Of a stretch of DNA of 64,000 bases, positions 9,079 to 18,269 are shown piece by piece. The notes below the pieces were generated by a model, which was not told where the DNA came from, did not search any database, and worked only from the letters and a program-made list of their open reading frames with translations. The DNA comes from Paenibacillus allorhizosphaerae (lineage in GTDB: Bacteria > Bacillota > Bacilli > Paenibacillales > NBRC-103111). The translations under genes and the position numbers were made by a program. The stretch is from positions 62,001-126,000 of the forward strand of contig NZ_CAJVCE010000013.1 of NCBI RefSeq assembly GCF_910594985.1, in the 5' to 3' direction. How positions within the stretch are numbered: the stretch's first letter is position 1; the number at the start of each line of letters is the position of its first letter.

Positions 9079-9864
9079 GTGTCTAGCCATAACCTGAAAG
9101 AAAGAATTACAGAGGATTGGAACTGGCGGTCTCAGGAGTACACGGGGCGAAGCGATATGTACTTGCAATCGGAGAAGCAGCAGCGCCTGTGGCAACAAAC
9201 ATTGCACGGTTTGATTTCATCACAAGGGGAAAGGACGCTCGATATTCTCGACGTCGGTACGGGTCCCGGGTTTCTTGCGCTGCAATTTGCGCGAATGGGC
9301 CATCAAGTCACGGGTCTCGACCTGTCGCTGAGCATGCTGGAGATCGCTTCCGAGAAGGCGGCGCAGCGGCAATTAAACTGTACGTTCCTTCAGGGCGATG
9401 CCGAAGCGCTTCCGTTTGCGGATTGTTCTTTCGATATTGTGGCTAACCGGCATTTGCTCTGGACGCTGCCCCATCCGGGAAGAGCCATCCGGGAATGGAT
9501 GCGCGTGCTGAAGCCGGGCGGACGGCTGCTCATTATGGACGGAGATTGGACGAGCCGTCATTTGTCCCGAAAACAGAAGCTGCGCATAGCGATGGGCCAT
9601 ACGCTGACGTTTTTCACCAAAGGGAAGATCCCGTGGAAAGGAAAAGGGCGGGGGTACGACGACATGGCGCACCTGCTTCCTTTTAGCGGGGTGGACCCGG
9701 GCAAGGTCATTGCTTTGATGGAAGCGGCGGGACTGGAAGAGATCAAGGAATATGATGTGCAGCATTTGCTGGCGGCCGACGCGGAATCGTTCCCGCTAGC
9801 TTATCGTTGGAGTTTTATCGACAGCCACCGGAGATTTATTGTAGCCGGCAGCAAGCCTGAATAG
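9079..9864 (+). CDS. Class I SAM-dependent methyltransferase (UbiE-like)
   Basis: 261 residues. Motif I is LDVGTGPGFLALQFA, the acidic residue follows in TGLDLS, and the post-motif is DAEALPFADCSFDIV, typical of UbiE/COQ5-type enzymes. The GTG start at 9079 is supported by GAGGGTGGGA upstream. It lies 12 bases after the broken acetyltransferase and is followed by a strong terminator, so it is separate from the nik operon. Substrate unknown. A second methyltransferase follows the nik operon, so both could modify a metallophore, but nothing in the sequence proves it. Confidence 0.85.
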   Translation: MSSHNLKERITEDWNWRSQEYTGRSDMYLQSEKQQRLWQQTLHGLISSQGERTLDILDVGTGPGFLALQFARMGHQVTGLDLSLSMLEIASEKAAQRQLNCTFLQGDAEALPFADCSFDIVANRHLLWTLPHPGRAIREWMRVLKPGGRLLIMDGDWTSRHLSRKQKLRIAMGHTLTFFTKGKIPWKGKGRGYDDMAHLLPFSGVDPGKVIALMEAAGLEEIKEYDVQHLLAADAESFPLAYRWSFIDSHRRFIVAGSKPE

Positions 9865-9887
9865 AGAAGCATACACAAAACAAGAAT

Positions 9888-9916
9888 GCTCGGCCATGAG
9901 ATGGTCGGGCGTTTTT
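9888..9916 (+). terminator. Intrinsic terminator between methyltransferase gene and nikA
   Basis: A 10-bp stem GCTCGGCCAT / ATGGTCGGGC (two G-T wobbles), a 3-nt loop, then GTTTTT. A strong rho-independent terminator 23 bases after the methyltransferase stop codon. It isolates the nik operon from upstream transcription. Confidence 0.85.
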
Positions 9917-9980
9917 CGCTTATCTTTACAATTCTGAATTTTTTTATTTATTTTCCAAGCAATGTGTGCTACATTTTATT

Positions 9981-9999
9981 AAAATCATAACACGATTTT
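9981..9999. promoter_or_regulatory. Palindromic operator candidate upstream of nikA
   Basis: AAAATC-ATAACAC-GATTTT is a 6-7-6 inverted repeat in the 200-bp AT-rich gap before nikA, 65 bases upstream of its start. Metal regulators of the Fur/Zur/MntR and NikR type bind AT-rich palindromes in such positions, but the spacing does not match the canonical Zur or Fur box exactly, so no regulator is assigned. Confidence 0.35.
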
Positions 10000-10064
10000 T
10001 GTAAATTATGCCAATACCATGTATCGCTTTCTTGTATTCCATTTGTCGAGGTGATCTTTCGATT

Positions 10065-11699
10065 ATGTTTGCTTCATCCAAGCGTTTGTTCCAATGTTCC
10101 AATATGCTTACGGTCATGCTCAGCGTGACGCTCCTGCTTTCCGCCTGCACGGAGAAGCCTTCTTCGGACGCAGCCACGGACAACGGCAAATCAACCGAAG
10201 CGGGGGCGAAGACGATCCGATTCTCTGCGGCGGGCGATATCGGTCCGCTGAACCCGCATATGTATGCGCCGAACCAAATGTTCGCGCAGAATATGGTGTA
10301 CGAATCGCTCGTGAAATATGTAGACGGCAAAGTTGTTCCGCATCTGGCGGAAAAGTGGGAAGTGTCCGGCGACGGCAAAGTGTACACGTTCTTTCTGCGC
10401 AAAGACGTCAAGTTTTCCGACGGAACCCCCTTTAACGCGGATAACGTCGTCAAAAACGTGAAAGCCGTTCTGCTGAACAAACAGCGTCACAGCTGGCTTG
10501 AGCTGGTGAATCAGCTCAAAGATGCGGTAAAAGTGGACGAGTATACCGTAAAAATTACATTGGCCAACCCTTATTATCCGATGCTGCAGGAGTTAGCCTT
10601 AATCCGGCCGATCCGCTTCTTGGGCGAAGCGGGCTTCCCGGTGAGCGGCAATACGTCTGAAGGCATTAAAGCGCCGATCGGCACCGGGCCTTGGGTGCTG
10701 TCGGATTACAAGATTAATGAATACGCGGAATTTAGCAGAAATCCAAACTACTGGGGCGAAAATCCGAAAGCGGATAAAATCCGCGTAGCCGTCATTCCGG
10801 ACGGCGAGTCTCGAGTGCTGGCGTTCGAGAAAAAAGATATCGATGTGATATACGGCGACGGAAGCATCAGCCTGGATTCGTTTAAATATTTGAAGGAATC
10901 GGGCAAGTACGAAACGGCCATCTCCGAGCCGCTCTTTACCAAATCGATCGCGCTGAATACGAATAAAGGACCGCTCAAAGATATTAACGTCAGAAAGGCG
11001 ATCGAGCATGCATTTAATAAAAAAGCGGTCATCAACAATGTGTTCTACGGCACGGACAAGCTGGCCGATACGCTGTTTCCGCCGAACTTTCCTTATTCCA
11101 GCGTCAAGCTGACGCCTTACGCGTACGATGTGAGAAAAGCGGAGAAGCTGTTGAACGATGCCGGCTGGGTGCGGCCCGCAAAGAAAGAGTTCAGGGAAAA
11201 AGACGGCATCCCGCTGGAACTGGAGCTCAGCTTCGACAGCGTGAACAATGTACATAAGGCGATCGCGGAAGTGCTTCAAGGCGATTTGAGGAAAATCGGC
11301 ATCAACGTGAAGCTGATCGGCGAAGAAAGCCAGCTGTTCGGACAGCGTCAAACCAACGGCAACTTCCATATGATCTTCAGCGATACGTTCGGCATCCCGT
11401 ACGACCCGCATGCCATGGTTTCGTCGATGCGCGTTCCGTCGCACGCCGACTATCAGGCGCAAGCCGGCTTGCCGATGAAAAAGGAGCTCGACCAAAAAAT
11501 CGAGGCCGCACTGCTCAGCACGGACGAAAAGAGGCGGCAAGAGCTGTATAACTATATTCTTACTACACTGCATGACCAGGCGGTGTACCTGCCGATTTCA
11601 TACGGTACAAACCTGACCGTTTACCATAAGAACATTAAAGGCGTAAAGTTCGGACAAATGAATAGCGAGATTCCCTTCGAGAAAATGGATAAGGAATAG
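10065..11699 (+). CDS. nikA: Nickel/metallophore ABC transporter substrate-binding lipoprotein (NikA)
   Basis: About 544 residues, family-5 solute-binding protein. A lipoprotein signal ends at the lipobox LLSAC. Long stretches match my memory of E. coli NikA: GPLNPHMYAPNQMFAQNMVYE, the QRHSWLEL block, the IKAPIGTGPW block, IGEE, and the PYDPHA...SSMRVPSHAD region that holds the ligand-binding histidine. It should capture Ni2+, probably as a small-molecule complex, outside the membrane. ATG 10065 is preferred because GAGGTG lies upstream and it gives a normal lipoprotein signal. First gene of a five-gene importer operon. Confidence 0.93.
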   Translation: MFASSKRLFQCSNMLTVMLSVTLLLSACTEKPSSDAATDNGKSTEAGAKTIRFSAAGDIGPLNPHMYAPNQMFAQNMVYESLVKYVDGKVVPHLAEKWEVSGDGKVYTFFLRKDVKFSDGTPFNADNVVKNVKAVLLNKQRHSWLELVNQLKDAVKVDEYTVKITLANPYYPMLQELALIRPIRFLGEAGFPVSGNTSEGIKAPIGTGPWVLSDYKINEYAEFSRNPNYWGENPKADKIRVAVIPDGESRVLAFEKKDIDVIYGDGSISLDSFKYLKESGKYETAISEPLFTKSIALNTNKGPLKDINVRKAIEHAFNKKAVINNVFYGTDKLADTLFPPNFPYSSVKLTPYAYDVRKAEKLLNDAGWVRPAKKEFREKDGIPLELELSFDSVNNVHKAIAEVLQGDLRKIGINVKLIGEESQLFGQRQTNGNFHMIFSDTFGIPYDPHAMVSSMRVPSHADYQAQAGLPMKKELDQKIEAALLSTDEKRRQELYNYILTTLHDQAVYLPISYGTNLTVYHKNIKGVKFGQMNSEIPFEKMDKE

Positions 11700-11712
11700 G
11701 AGTTTAAAGGGG

Positions 11713-12654
11713 ATGATGACCTGGCTCATCACAAAGCGAGTAATTAGCGTCCTACCGATTTTGTTCGGTGTTTCCGTTATTACGTTCCTGTGCGTTCGTC
11801 TGCTTCCCGTCGATCCGGCCGAAGCGTACCTGCGGTTGTCCAAAATTCCGATATCGGACGAAGCGGTTGCGCTCGTCCGCACCGAGCTTGGGCTCGATCG
11901 TCCGCTGTACGTTCAATACTTGAACTGGCTGGGCGGCGCGCTGCGGCTCGATTTCGGCACCTCGTATATCAGCAAAAAACCGGTATGGGATGAAATGATG
12001 ACCTATCTTCCGGCGACGCTGCAGTTGACTTTTTCATCGATTGCGCTCGCCTTTGTCATCAGCTTGCCGATCGGCATCTTGTCGGCGCTATACAAAGACC
12101 GGTTGTTCGATCACTTCAGTCGGACCCTCTCGTTTATCGGAGCGGCGACGCCGAGCTTTTGTCTCGGTTTCCTATTGATCTACTTTTTTTCATTAAAATT
12201 AGGGTATTTTCCCGTATCGGGGAGAGGCGGTTTGCTGCATCTGGTGCTGCCGTCCCTTACCCTTGCTCTAGCATCGGTTGCGGTGTATACGCGAATGCTT
12301 CGAGGCAGTACGCTGGACGAGCTGCACCAGCCGTATGTGCTCTATGCAAGGGCGAGAGGCATCCGCGAGAGCCTCGTCATCGGCAAGCACGTATTAAAAA
12401 ATGCGATCACCCCGCTCATTACGACGATGGGGATGCACATCGGCCACAAATTAAGCGGTTCGATCATCGTGGAAAACGTGTTTGCCTGGCCGGGCATCGG
12501 CCGTCATTTCGTCAATGCTCTGTTCGGCAGGGATTATCCGGTTATTTTATGTTACGTGCTGCTGGTCACGACGATCATTATCGTTTGCAACCTGCTGATC
12601 GATATTTTTCATATGATCATCGACCCCCGGGTGCGCCGGAAAGGAGCGGATTAG
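11713..12654 (+). CDS. nikB: Nickel ABC transporter permease NikB
   Basis: 313 residues in the DppB/NikB family. The N-terminal membrane helix (RVISVLPILFGVSVITFL) is followed by a ~60-residue extracytoplasmic loop and five further helices. The EAA-like coupling loop is YARARGIRESLVIGKHVLKNAITPLIT, and FAWPGIGR precedes the last helix as in family members. AGGAG lies 10 bases before the ATG. It forms the membrane channel with NikC, starting 13 bases after nikA and ending 1 base before nikC. Confidence 0.93.
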   Translation: MMTWLITKRVISVLPILFGVSVITFLCVRLLPVDPAEAYLRLSKIPISDEAVALVRTELGLDRPLYVQYLNWLGGALRLDFGTSYISKKPVWDEMMTYLPATLQLTFSSIALAFVISLPIGILSALYKDRLFDHFSRTLSFIGAATPSFCLGFLLIYFFSLKLGYFPVSGRGGLLHLVLPSLTLALASVAVYTRMLRGSTLDELHQPYVLYARARGIRESLVIGKHVLKNAITPLITTMGMHIGHKLSGSIIVENVFAWPGIGRHFVNALFGRDYPVILCYVLLVTTIIIVCNLLIDIFHMIIDPRVRRKGAD

Positions 12655-12655
12655 C

Positions 12656-13501
12656 ATGAATTCCGCCGTGTGGAAAAAGCTGATCCGCAATAAGCTGACA
12701 TTGCTCAGCTGCATGATGCTTGCCGTAATGCTGGTTCTTGCCGTATTTGCTCCGTGGCTCACGCCGCATGATCCGAATTACATTGCGCTGGAGCATAAGC
12801 TGGAAGGGCCGTCTTCGACCTTTTGGCTGGGGACCGACCATCTGGGCAGAGATATTTTGTCACGGCTCATCTATGGGACCAAAATTTCGCTCGGCATCGC
12901 ATTTATCGTGATGGTATTAATTATTTTCGTCAGCGTCGTGGTCGGAACGATATCCGGTTACAGCGGCGGGATCATCGACCGCGTGTTTATGCGTTTTTGC
13001 GATTTGTTAATGGCGTTCCCGAGCCTCATTCTTTCGCTTGCGATGCTCGGAATTCTCGGGCCAGGCCTCGCGAATGTCGTATTTGCCATGGTGATGTCGT
13101 ACTGGGTTTGGTACGCGCGCTGGATCCGCGGCATGGTCATTACGGCAAAGCAGAAAAATTTCATTCTGGCCGCCAAAATTGCCGGGACGCCGAGCTACAA
13201 GATCATTTTGATGCATATTGTTCCGAACATATTGCCTCCTACACTGGTGTTGGCCACTTTAAATCTCGGGAGCATGATTCTGAGCATCTCCGGACTCTCC
13301 TTCCTGGGACTGGGTATTCAGCCTCCGATGCCCGAATGGGGCGCAATGCTGACTGACAGTAAGCAATTTCTCAAAAGTAATCCGATGCTGATGCTGTATC
13401 CCGGTGTATGCATTCTTCTCGTGGTCATGGCCTTTAATTTTATCGGAGACGCTTTGAGGGATGCGTTCGATCCGCGTCAGGAGAGGATGGAGGTCAAGTA
13501 A
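12656..13501 (+). CDS. nikC: Nickel ABC transporter permease NikC
   Basis: 281 residues in the DppC/NikC family. The N-terminal helix (LLSCMMLAVMLVLAVFAPWL) is followed by the family motif HPDP-like TPHDPNYI and by WLGTDHLGRDILSRLIYG. The EAA loop is ILAAKIAGTPSYKIILMHIVPNI and the C-terminal signature is SGLSFLGLGIQPPMPEWGAML. Second half of the permease heterodimer. Its stop codon directly abuts the start of nikD. Confidence 0.93.
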   Translation: MNSAVWKKLIRNKLTLLSCMMLAVMLVLAVFAPWLTPHDPNYIALEHKLEGPSSTFWLGTDHLGRDILSRLIYGTKISLGIAFIVMVLIIFVSVVVGTISGYSGGIIDRVFMRFCDLLMAFPSLILSLAMLGILGPGLANVVFAMVMSYWVWYARWIRGMVITAKQKNFILAAKIAGTPSYKIILMHIVPNILPPTLVLATLNLGSMILSISGLSFLGLGIQPPMPEWGAMLTDSKQFLKSNPMLMLYPGVCILLVVMAFNFIGDALRDAFDPRQERMEVK

Positions 13502-14299
13502 ATGGACAAGCACATACTGCGTGTAGATCATTTACATATTAGTGTCTCTACCCCTCAAGGGAAGAAGAAGATCGTGAACGACGTCAGTTTTGATTTGAAA
13601 AAAGGGGAAATCCTCGGTCTTGTCGGAGCGAGCGGCAGCGGCAAAACGATGACCTGTCTGGCGATCATGGGTCTGCTTCAGGAGTCGGCCTTCATTGAAC
13701 ATGGGGCGATTCACCTTGAATCGCAAAATCTGCTTAAATTGCAAGCGAGTCGAATGAGAAGCGTTCGAGGCAAGGAGATCGCGGTCATTATGCAAAATCC
13801 GATGAGCGCTTTTAACCCTACGATTACGATCGGCCATCATGTTATCGAGACGCTTCGTACCCATCGGCCGTTTTCACGGAAGGAAGCCCGAGAGCTGGCC
13901 GCGACGTATCTCGCGAGAACAGGGCTCCCTCACCCGGACCAATTGATGGGGCAGTATCCGTTTCAATTGAGCGGGGGGATGCTGCAGCGAGTGATGATCG
14001 CCATCGCGATGTCGCTGCAGCCGGCCGTATTGATCGCGGACGAGCCTACCACCGCTTTGGATACGACGCATCAAGTCCAATTGCTGGAGCAAATGCACCG
14101 CCTATGTGAAGAGCAGGAAACCGCGATGCTGCTCGTCTCGCATGATCTTGGCGTTATCGCTTATATGGCGGACGAGGTGATGGTCATGAATCAAGGAAGC
14201 ATTGTCGAAAAAGCGCCGGTCGCCGAGCTGTTTGACCGTCCGCAGCATCCGTATACCCGGATGCTGCTGCAAGCCAGACCCGGTATTCAGCTCGTATAA
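13502..14299 (+). CDS. nikD: Nickel ABC transporter ATP-binding protein NikD
   Basis: 265 residues. Walker A GASGSGKT, Q-loop VIMQNPMSAFNP, ABC signature LSGGMLQRV, Walker B VLIADEPTTALD and switch histidine LLVSHD are all present. The oligopeptide/nickel subfamily C-terminal tail (PQHPYTRMLLQA) is intact. It powers import together with NikE. The ATG immediately follows the nikC stop codon. Confidence 0.93.
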   Translation: MDKHILRVDHLHISVSTPQGKKKIVNDVSFDLKKGEILGLVGASGSGKTMTCLAIMGLLQESAFIEHGAIHLESQNLLKLQASRMRSVRGKEIAVIMQNPMSAFNPTITIGHHVIETLRTHRPFSRKEARELAATYLARTGLPHPDQLMGQYPFQLSGGMLQRVMIAIAMSLQPAVLIADEPTTALDTTHQVQLLEQMHRLCEEQETAMLLVSHDLGVIAYMADEVMVMNQGSIVEKAPVAELFDRPQHPYTRMLLQARPGIQLV

Positions 14300-14328
14300 A
14301 GTCCGGCTTCCAAAAGGAGGAGGTTCGT

Positions 14329-15150
14329 ATGCTTGAATTAATCAATATCAATAAAAGCTATACGATCGGCGGATCTACCTTCTTTCGTAAGCAAACCATG
14401 AAAGTCGCCGACGATATTTGCCTGACGTTGGAACAAGGCATGTGTCTGGGGCTGGTCGGAGAAAGCGGCTCCGGCAAAAGCACGCTCGGCAAGATGATTC
14501 TCGGCCTGGAGCAGCCCGATGGCGGAGAAATATGGTTTGAAGGCAAAAATTTGCTGACATTGAATAAAAAGGAACGCCTGCGGATGCGCCGGCACATTCA
14601 AACCGTCTTTCAAGATTGCTACAGCTCGCTGAATCCCCGATGGCCTGTTTACGAATCGATCCGGGAGCCGCTTGCCAATTTTGAGAAGCTCAGCGCGAGT
14701 GAAGAAAAGAGAACGATCCAGGAGCTGCTGGTCGCGGTTGGCTTAAAGCCTGAGGATATGACCCAATTTCCTCATCAATTTAGCGGCGGACAGCTGCAAA
14801 GAATCAGTATCGCCCGGGCGATCGCGCTGAGGCCTAGGCTGGTCGTGCTGGATGAGGCCGTCAGCAGCCTTGATGTGCTGATTCAGCATCAAATCTTGCA
14901 GCTGCTGATGGAGTTGAAACAGCAATTCAAGCTATCCTACTTGTTTATCTCGCACGATATCATGGCGGTTCGGTCGATATCCGATCCATTGGCCGTGATG
15001 TCCAATGGGCGAATTGTCGAAACGCTGAGCGTGAAGGAGCCGCTTTCCTCCATGAAGCATCCGGCATCGAGACAGCTCGTGGCTTCCATTCTGCCCAGTC
15101 ACCCTAGAGATCGACATGCGTCCAAGCTCGTTTCTTCTTCTGCAGGTTAG
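14329..15150 (+). CDS. nikE: Nickel ABC transporter ATP-binding protein NikE
   Basis: 273 residues. Walker A GESGSGKST, Q-loop TVFQDCYSSLNP, signature FSGGQLQRISIARA, Walker B LVVLDEAVSSLD (Ala replaces the usual Pro of DEPVS) and ISHD are present. The start has an AAAAGGAGGAGG site 6-8 bases upstream. Partner ATPase of NikD and the last transporter gene; a methyltransferase follows after about 50 bases without an evident terminator. Confidence 0.92.
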   Translation: MLELININKSYTIGGSTFFRKQTMKVADDICLTLEQGMCLGLVGESGSGKSTLGKMILGLEQPDGGEIWFEGKNLLTLNKKERLRMRRHIQTVFQDCYSSLNPRWPVYESIREPLANFEKLSASEEKRTIQELLVAVGLKPEDMTQFPHQFSGGQLQRISIARAIALRPRLVVLDEAVSSLDVLIQHQILQLLMELKQQFKLSYLFISHDIMAVRSISDPLAVMSNGRIVETLSVKEPLSSMKHPASRQLVASILPSHPRDRHASKLVSSSAG

Positions 15151-15199
15151 TCGATCATTTGATTTTAATGTGTAAAAACGATGATAAGGAGTGGAAACT

Positions 15200-15883
15200 A
15201 TGATCACGAATGAGCAAAGTTATGACGTATGGTGGAATAATGCGGAAGGCGAATCCGTCATGGAAGAGGGGCATTTGAAAGGCTGGCAGCAGCTCATTTC
15301 AACCATGAAAGAAGAGGATTTATCGAATTGTTCTGTTCTGGACTTCGGCTGCAATCGAGGCGGGTTCTTGCGGCTGCTTCATCAAGCCAAGCCGTTCAAG
15401 GAAGCGGTCGGCATTGATTTGGGATGGGAATCGGTCGCCATCGCCAATGAACGAAAAGGCAATCTGCCGATCGACTACGTTGTCTCCGGATCGCCGGAGC
15501 AGCTCGAAAAGAAGTTCGACTTGGCCTTTTGTTTATCCGTCATTTATTTGATCGACGATTTGAAGACGCACGCATGGAAATTGAGCCGAGCGTTAAAGCC
15601 CGGCGGCGTATACTACGCAACCTACAACGATTTATCGTCCAACCCCAGCAAAGACTATTTTAAGGAAGAGATCGAGAAGTACAGCCACTTGAAGGCCAAT
15701 ATTCATTCCCTTGACGATATTGCTTCGGCTTTTATGAACGAGGGGTTCCAAGTGGAAATCAAGCGCAGAATCCCAACGGATTTCATTGCCATCTCTGCAC
15801 AGGAAAAATATTTTCGAACGCTTAGCGATGAATTGATGTCGGCATATGAAAGCTCGTACATTTTCCGATTCACGCGGCCGTAG
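15200..15883 (+). CDS. Class I SAM-dependent methyltransferase downstream of nikE
   Basis: About 227 residues. Motif I is VLDFGCNRGGFLRLL, with the acidic IGIDLG-type strand (AVGIDLGW) and a LKPGGVYYATYND post-motif. ATG 15200 is chosen because AAGGAGTGGAAACT precedes it. It lies 50 bases after nikE on the same strand with no clear terminator between, so it may be the last cistron of the nik operon. Substrate unknown. A role in modifying a metal-binding small molecule is possible but is inferred only from the neighbourhood. Confidence 0.82.
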   Translation: MITNEQSYDVWWNNAEGESVMEEGHLKGWQQLISTMKEEDLSNCSVLDFGCNRGGFLRLLHQAKPFKEAVGIDLGWESVAIANERKGNLPIDYVVSGSPEQLEKKFDLAFCLSVIYLIDDLKTHAWKLSRALKPGGVYYATYNDLSSNPSKDYFKEEIEKYSHLKANIHSLDDIASAFMNEGFQVEIKRRIPTDFIAISAQEKYFRTLSDELMSAYESSYIFRFTRP

Positions 15884-15983
15884 GCAACGGTTGCATGTTT
15901 ATAGGCCCGACATACAAGGCGGGAAATTAAGTTCGCAGACAGCCGAGCCGTATCCGTATTGCCCGGTACCGGGTGATACCGTG

Positions 15984-16027
15984 AATGAACGGAGACGGCA
16001 CCAACTGCACATGGCCGTTCCGTTCAT
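15984..16027. terminator. Hairpin between convergent genes
   Basis: ATGAACGG-ag-ACGGC pairs with GCCGT-t-CCGTTCAT around a 14-nt loop. This long stem sits between the convergent methyltransferase and SDR genes and may act as a bidirectional terminator. It has no strong T-run on either side, so the call is tentative. Confidence 0.45.
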
Positions 16028-16044
16028 AACAGGAGTTCGCCTCG

Positions 16045-16827
16045 TCACAGGGCGGCGCCTTTGCCGCCGTCGACGTTGACCGCCGTTCCCGTTACATAGG
16101 AAGCGGCCGGCGAAGCGAGAAACGCAATGACGTTGGCCGCCTCTTCCGTGTCCCCGATGCGCCCGAGCGGGATTTGATGACGCGGAAGGCTCGCGTATTG
16201 TTGCCAGGATAGCTCCGGCGCGTCCTGCTTCCATTTTCGCTCGATTTGATCGCTTCGAATCGTACCGATGCATACGGCGTTGACGCGTATTTGATCGGCA
16301 GCGAGATCCCGGCTCATCGCTTTCGTCAGCGCCAATCCGGCGGCCCGGCTCACGCTGGTCGGCAGCGAAGAAGCCGGGGGCGTCTTTGCCGCGGAGGTCA
16401 CGATATTGACGATGGCTCCTCCGCCGGCTTGACGAAGGTAGGGCAGCGCGGCGCGGGAAACGCGAATCGCTCCGTGCAGCTTCAAATCCAGATCGTCCGA
16501 CCACATGTTATCGGTGACGTTCTGGAACGGTCCGGCTGCGGAGGTTCCTGCATTGTTGATTACAATATCCAGCCTGCCGAAATGCGCTGCGGTTGAAGCT
16601 GCAATCCGCTCGCAATCGTCCGGAGACGTCACATCCGCCTGCAGAGGGAGTACCCGGGCACCGGTCTGCTCCATAATGATAGAAGCCGCCTTCTGCAAAT
16701 GCTCCTCACTTCGCGCGCAGATTGCTATGGACGCCCCTTCTTTCGCCAGCGTCAAGGCGGTTCCCAGCCCAATGCCTTTGCTGCCTCCCGTAATCAAAGC
16801 CACTTTTCCCGTTAATCCAAGCTCCAC
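16045..16827 (-). CDS. SDR-family protein lacking the YxxxK catalytic pair
   Basis: 260 residues with a Rossmann fold: the cofactor motif TGGSKGIG (13-20), the NNAG motif (91-94) and the ending TAVNVDGG typical of classical SDRs. At the active site the Ser is present (Ser145 in NIVTS), but the positions of the Tyr and Lys read Thr157 and Arg161 (TSVSR instead of YxxxK). It may therefore be catalytically altered or inactive, or use a variant mechanism. The GTG start at 16827 is supported by AAAGGAGGAATTTACG upstream. Single gene, convergent with the methyltransferase. Substrate unknown. Confidence 0.85.
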   Translation of the reverse strand: MELGLTGKVALITGGSKGIGLGTALTLAKEGASIAICARSEEHLQKAASIIMEQTGARVLPLQADVTSPDDCERIAASTAAHFGRLDIVINNAGTSAAGPFQNVTDNMWSDDLDLKLHGAIRVSRAALPYLRQAGGGAIVNIVTSAAKTPPASSLPTSVSRAAGLALTKAMSRDLAADQIRVNAVCIGTIRSDQIERKWKQDAPELSWQQYASLPRHQIPLGRIGDTEEAANVIAFLASPAASYVTGTAVNVDGGKGAAL

Positions 16828-16862
16828 CGTAAATTCCTCCTTTGTCCGATTCGCATGAAAAC

Positions 16863-16893
16863 AAAAAAAGGCTGTTCTAAAAGAAAGCCTTCG
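16863..16893 (-). terminator. Terminator of the radical SAM gene (minus strand)
   Basis: Read on the minus strand, AAGGCT-(loop)-AGCCTT is followed by TTTTT, giving a rho-independent terminator about 60 bases past the stop of the radical SAM gene and before the SDR gene on the same strand. Confidence 0.7.
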
Positions 16894-16955
16894 GAAGATG
16901 GAATGCCATGATGTTCGACTTCATGATAACAGCGCAAGGAACGATCCGTCAAATG

Positions 16956-17942
16956 CTATGGGGTTGGGGAATCCATCGTGTTCGGTGCGGACAGATCGCC
17001 CTCAAATGAAAAAGATAATTGCACCGGCATTTCCTCGCATGAAGAGGTAGACGAGATAGGCGTTACCCGTTTGTACGGTTCATAGGAAGCTAGCTTGTAT
17101 CGTTCCAGCAGCACGTTTAATTTGGCGCGAATCGTGTCTCGATATAGGGACGAAGCATAACCCGAACCTTGATATATCGCGGCATACCGCTTGGCCAGAT
17201 GAGGATAATGCTGCTGCAGCGTCGCGAAAAACCAGCTCTTTACTTCCGAGGTGCTCAGTCGCAAAACGGAGCCCATCACAAAATTCGCTCCGGAGCGGGA
17301 AGCCTTGTCAATGACAGCCTCCAAATCTTGTTCGTTGTCGGTGATATAAGGCAATATGGGCGCCATGAATACCCCGGTTTCGATTCCCCGGTCGGTCAGT
17401 CGAGCAATCGTATCGAACCGGGAATGGGGAGACGGCGTCATCGGCTCGAAATCCCGCAATATTTTGGCGTTCAACGTATTGATGCTTATATTGACGGAGC
17501 TTCCCTTCATGGCTTGAAGGAGATCGACGTCCTTCAAGATGAGCGGAGACCGCGTCGTAATGCTGACCGGGATTCCATAGCTTGCCAGCACTTCGAGACA
17601 TTGGCGCGTAAGGTTCGCACGCTTCTCCACAGGCTGATACGGGTCCGTTGCCGTGCCGATCGCGACCCGGCCGAGCTTGCGTCTGCCGTCCTTCGAGCGC
17701 AGCATCTTGATGATTTGTTTTTCCAGCGCTAGCTTGGCGTTTGCTTTATAGAAAATATGATGCTGGAACGTATCGTCCGTGTTTTGACCCAAAAAGGCAT
17801 GCGTAGAACGGGCATAACAAAAGCTGCATCCGTGCTGGCAGCCGCGATACGGATTAATGGACCAATCGAAAGGCATGGACGGCGCTTTGACGGAATTGAG
17901 CATATGTTTGGCTTGAATCGGTTCGAATTGCGTTTTATTCAT
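16956..17942 (-). CDS. Radical SAM protein of the SplB/Rv2578c type
   Basis: About 328 residues. The 4Fe-4S/SAM-binding motif is CxxxCxxC within GCQHGCSFCYAR. TATDPYQPVEK, TRSPLILKD, SINTL and FMAPILPYITD are hallmark blocks of the radical SAM group related to spore photoproduct lyase. Homologues are widespread, often found singly, and of uncertain function. ATG 17942 is preferred over the upstream longer frame because GGGAGGG lies 9 bases before it. It is not an anaerobic sulfatase-maturing enzyme: it lacks the extra cysteine-rich C-terminal clusters. Confidence 0.87.
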   Translation of the reverse strand: MNKTQFEPIQAKHMLNSVKAPSMPFDWSINPYRGCQHGCSFCYARSTHAFLGQNTDDTFQHHIFYKANAKLALEKQIIKMLRSKDGRRKLGRVAIGTATDPYQPVEKRANLTRQCLEVLASYGIPVSITTRSPLILKDVDLLQAMKGSSVNISINTLNAKILRDFEPMTPSPHSRFDTIARLTDRGIETGVFMAPILPYITDNEQDLEAVIDKASRSGANFVMGSVLRLSTSEVKSWFFATLQQHYPHLAKRYAAIYQGSGYASSLYRDTIRAKLNVLLERYKLASYEPYKRVTPISSTSSCEEMPVQLSFSFEGDLSAPNTMDSPTP

Positions 17943-18269
17943 AACATCGAACCCTCCCGGTATGCGAATATATGTTCTATTATAAGGCGGAACATTTGTT
18001 CTTACAAATGGTAATTGTTTCAACGCGATTCTATCTCTTACGCCGTACGGTTATGAAGGCGCGCAAAGGATTCGTATCCGGTACTATTTTTATTGCTTGT
18101 AGGCAATTTACGATTGACGCAATGGCTTCATAACAGAGCGAGCGGCGCGCTGCGTTAATTTAAGGCAGCAGGAACAGGCGAAAAACCAATGTGCTCAACA
18201 AAAGCCAAAACAATTGGGGCGGTTTGCTTAACTCCAAAAATAGTGCGACCGATGAACTATATTATGAAG

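Noticed and set aside
9981..9999. Canonical Zur or Fur box before nikA
   Set aside because: The palindrome is real, but arm length and spacing do not fit the 7-1-7 Zur or Fur consensus, so no regulator is named.
16956..17942. Radical SAM protein considered as sulfatase-maturing enzyme for the sulfatase at 58448
   Set aside because: It has SplB/Rv2578c-type motifs and lacks the additional cysteine clusters of anSMEs.
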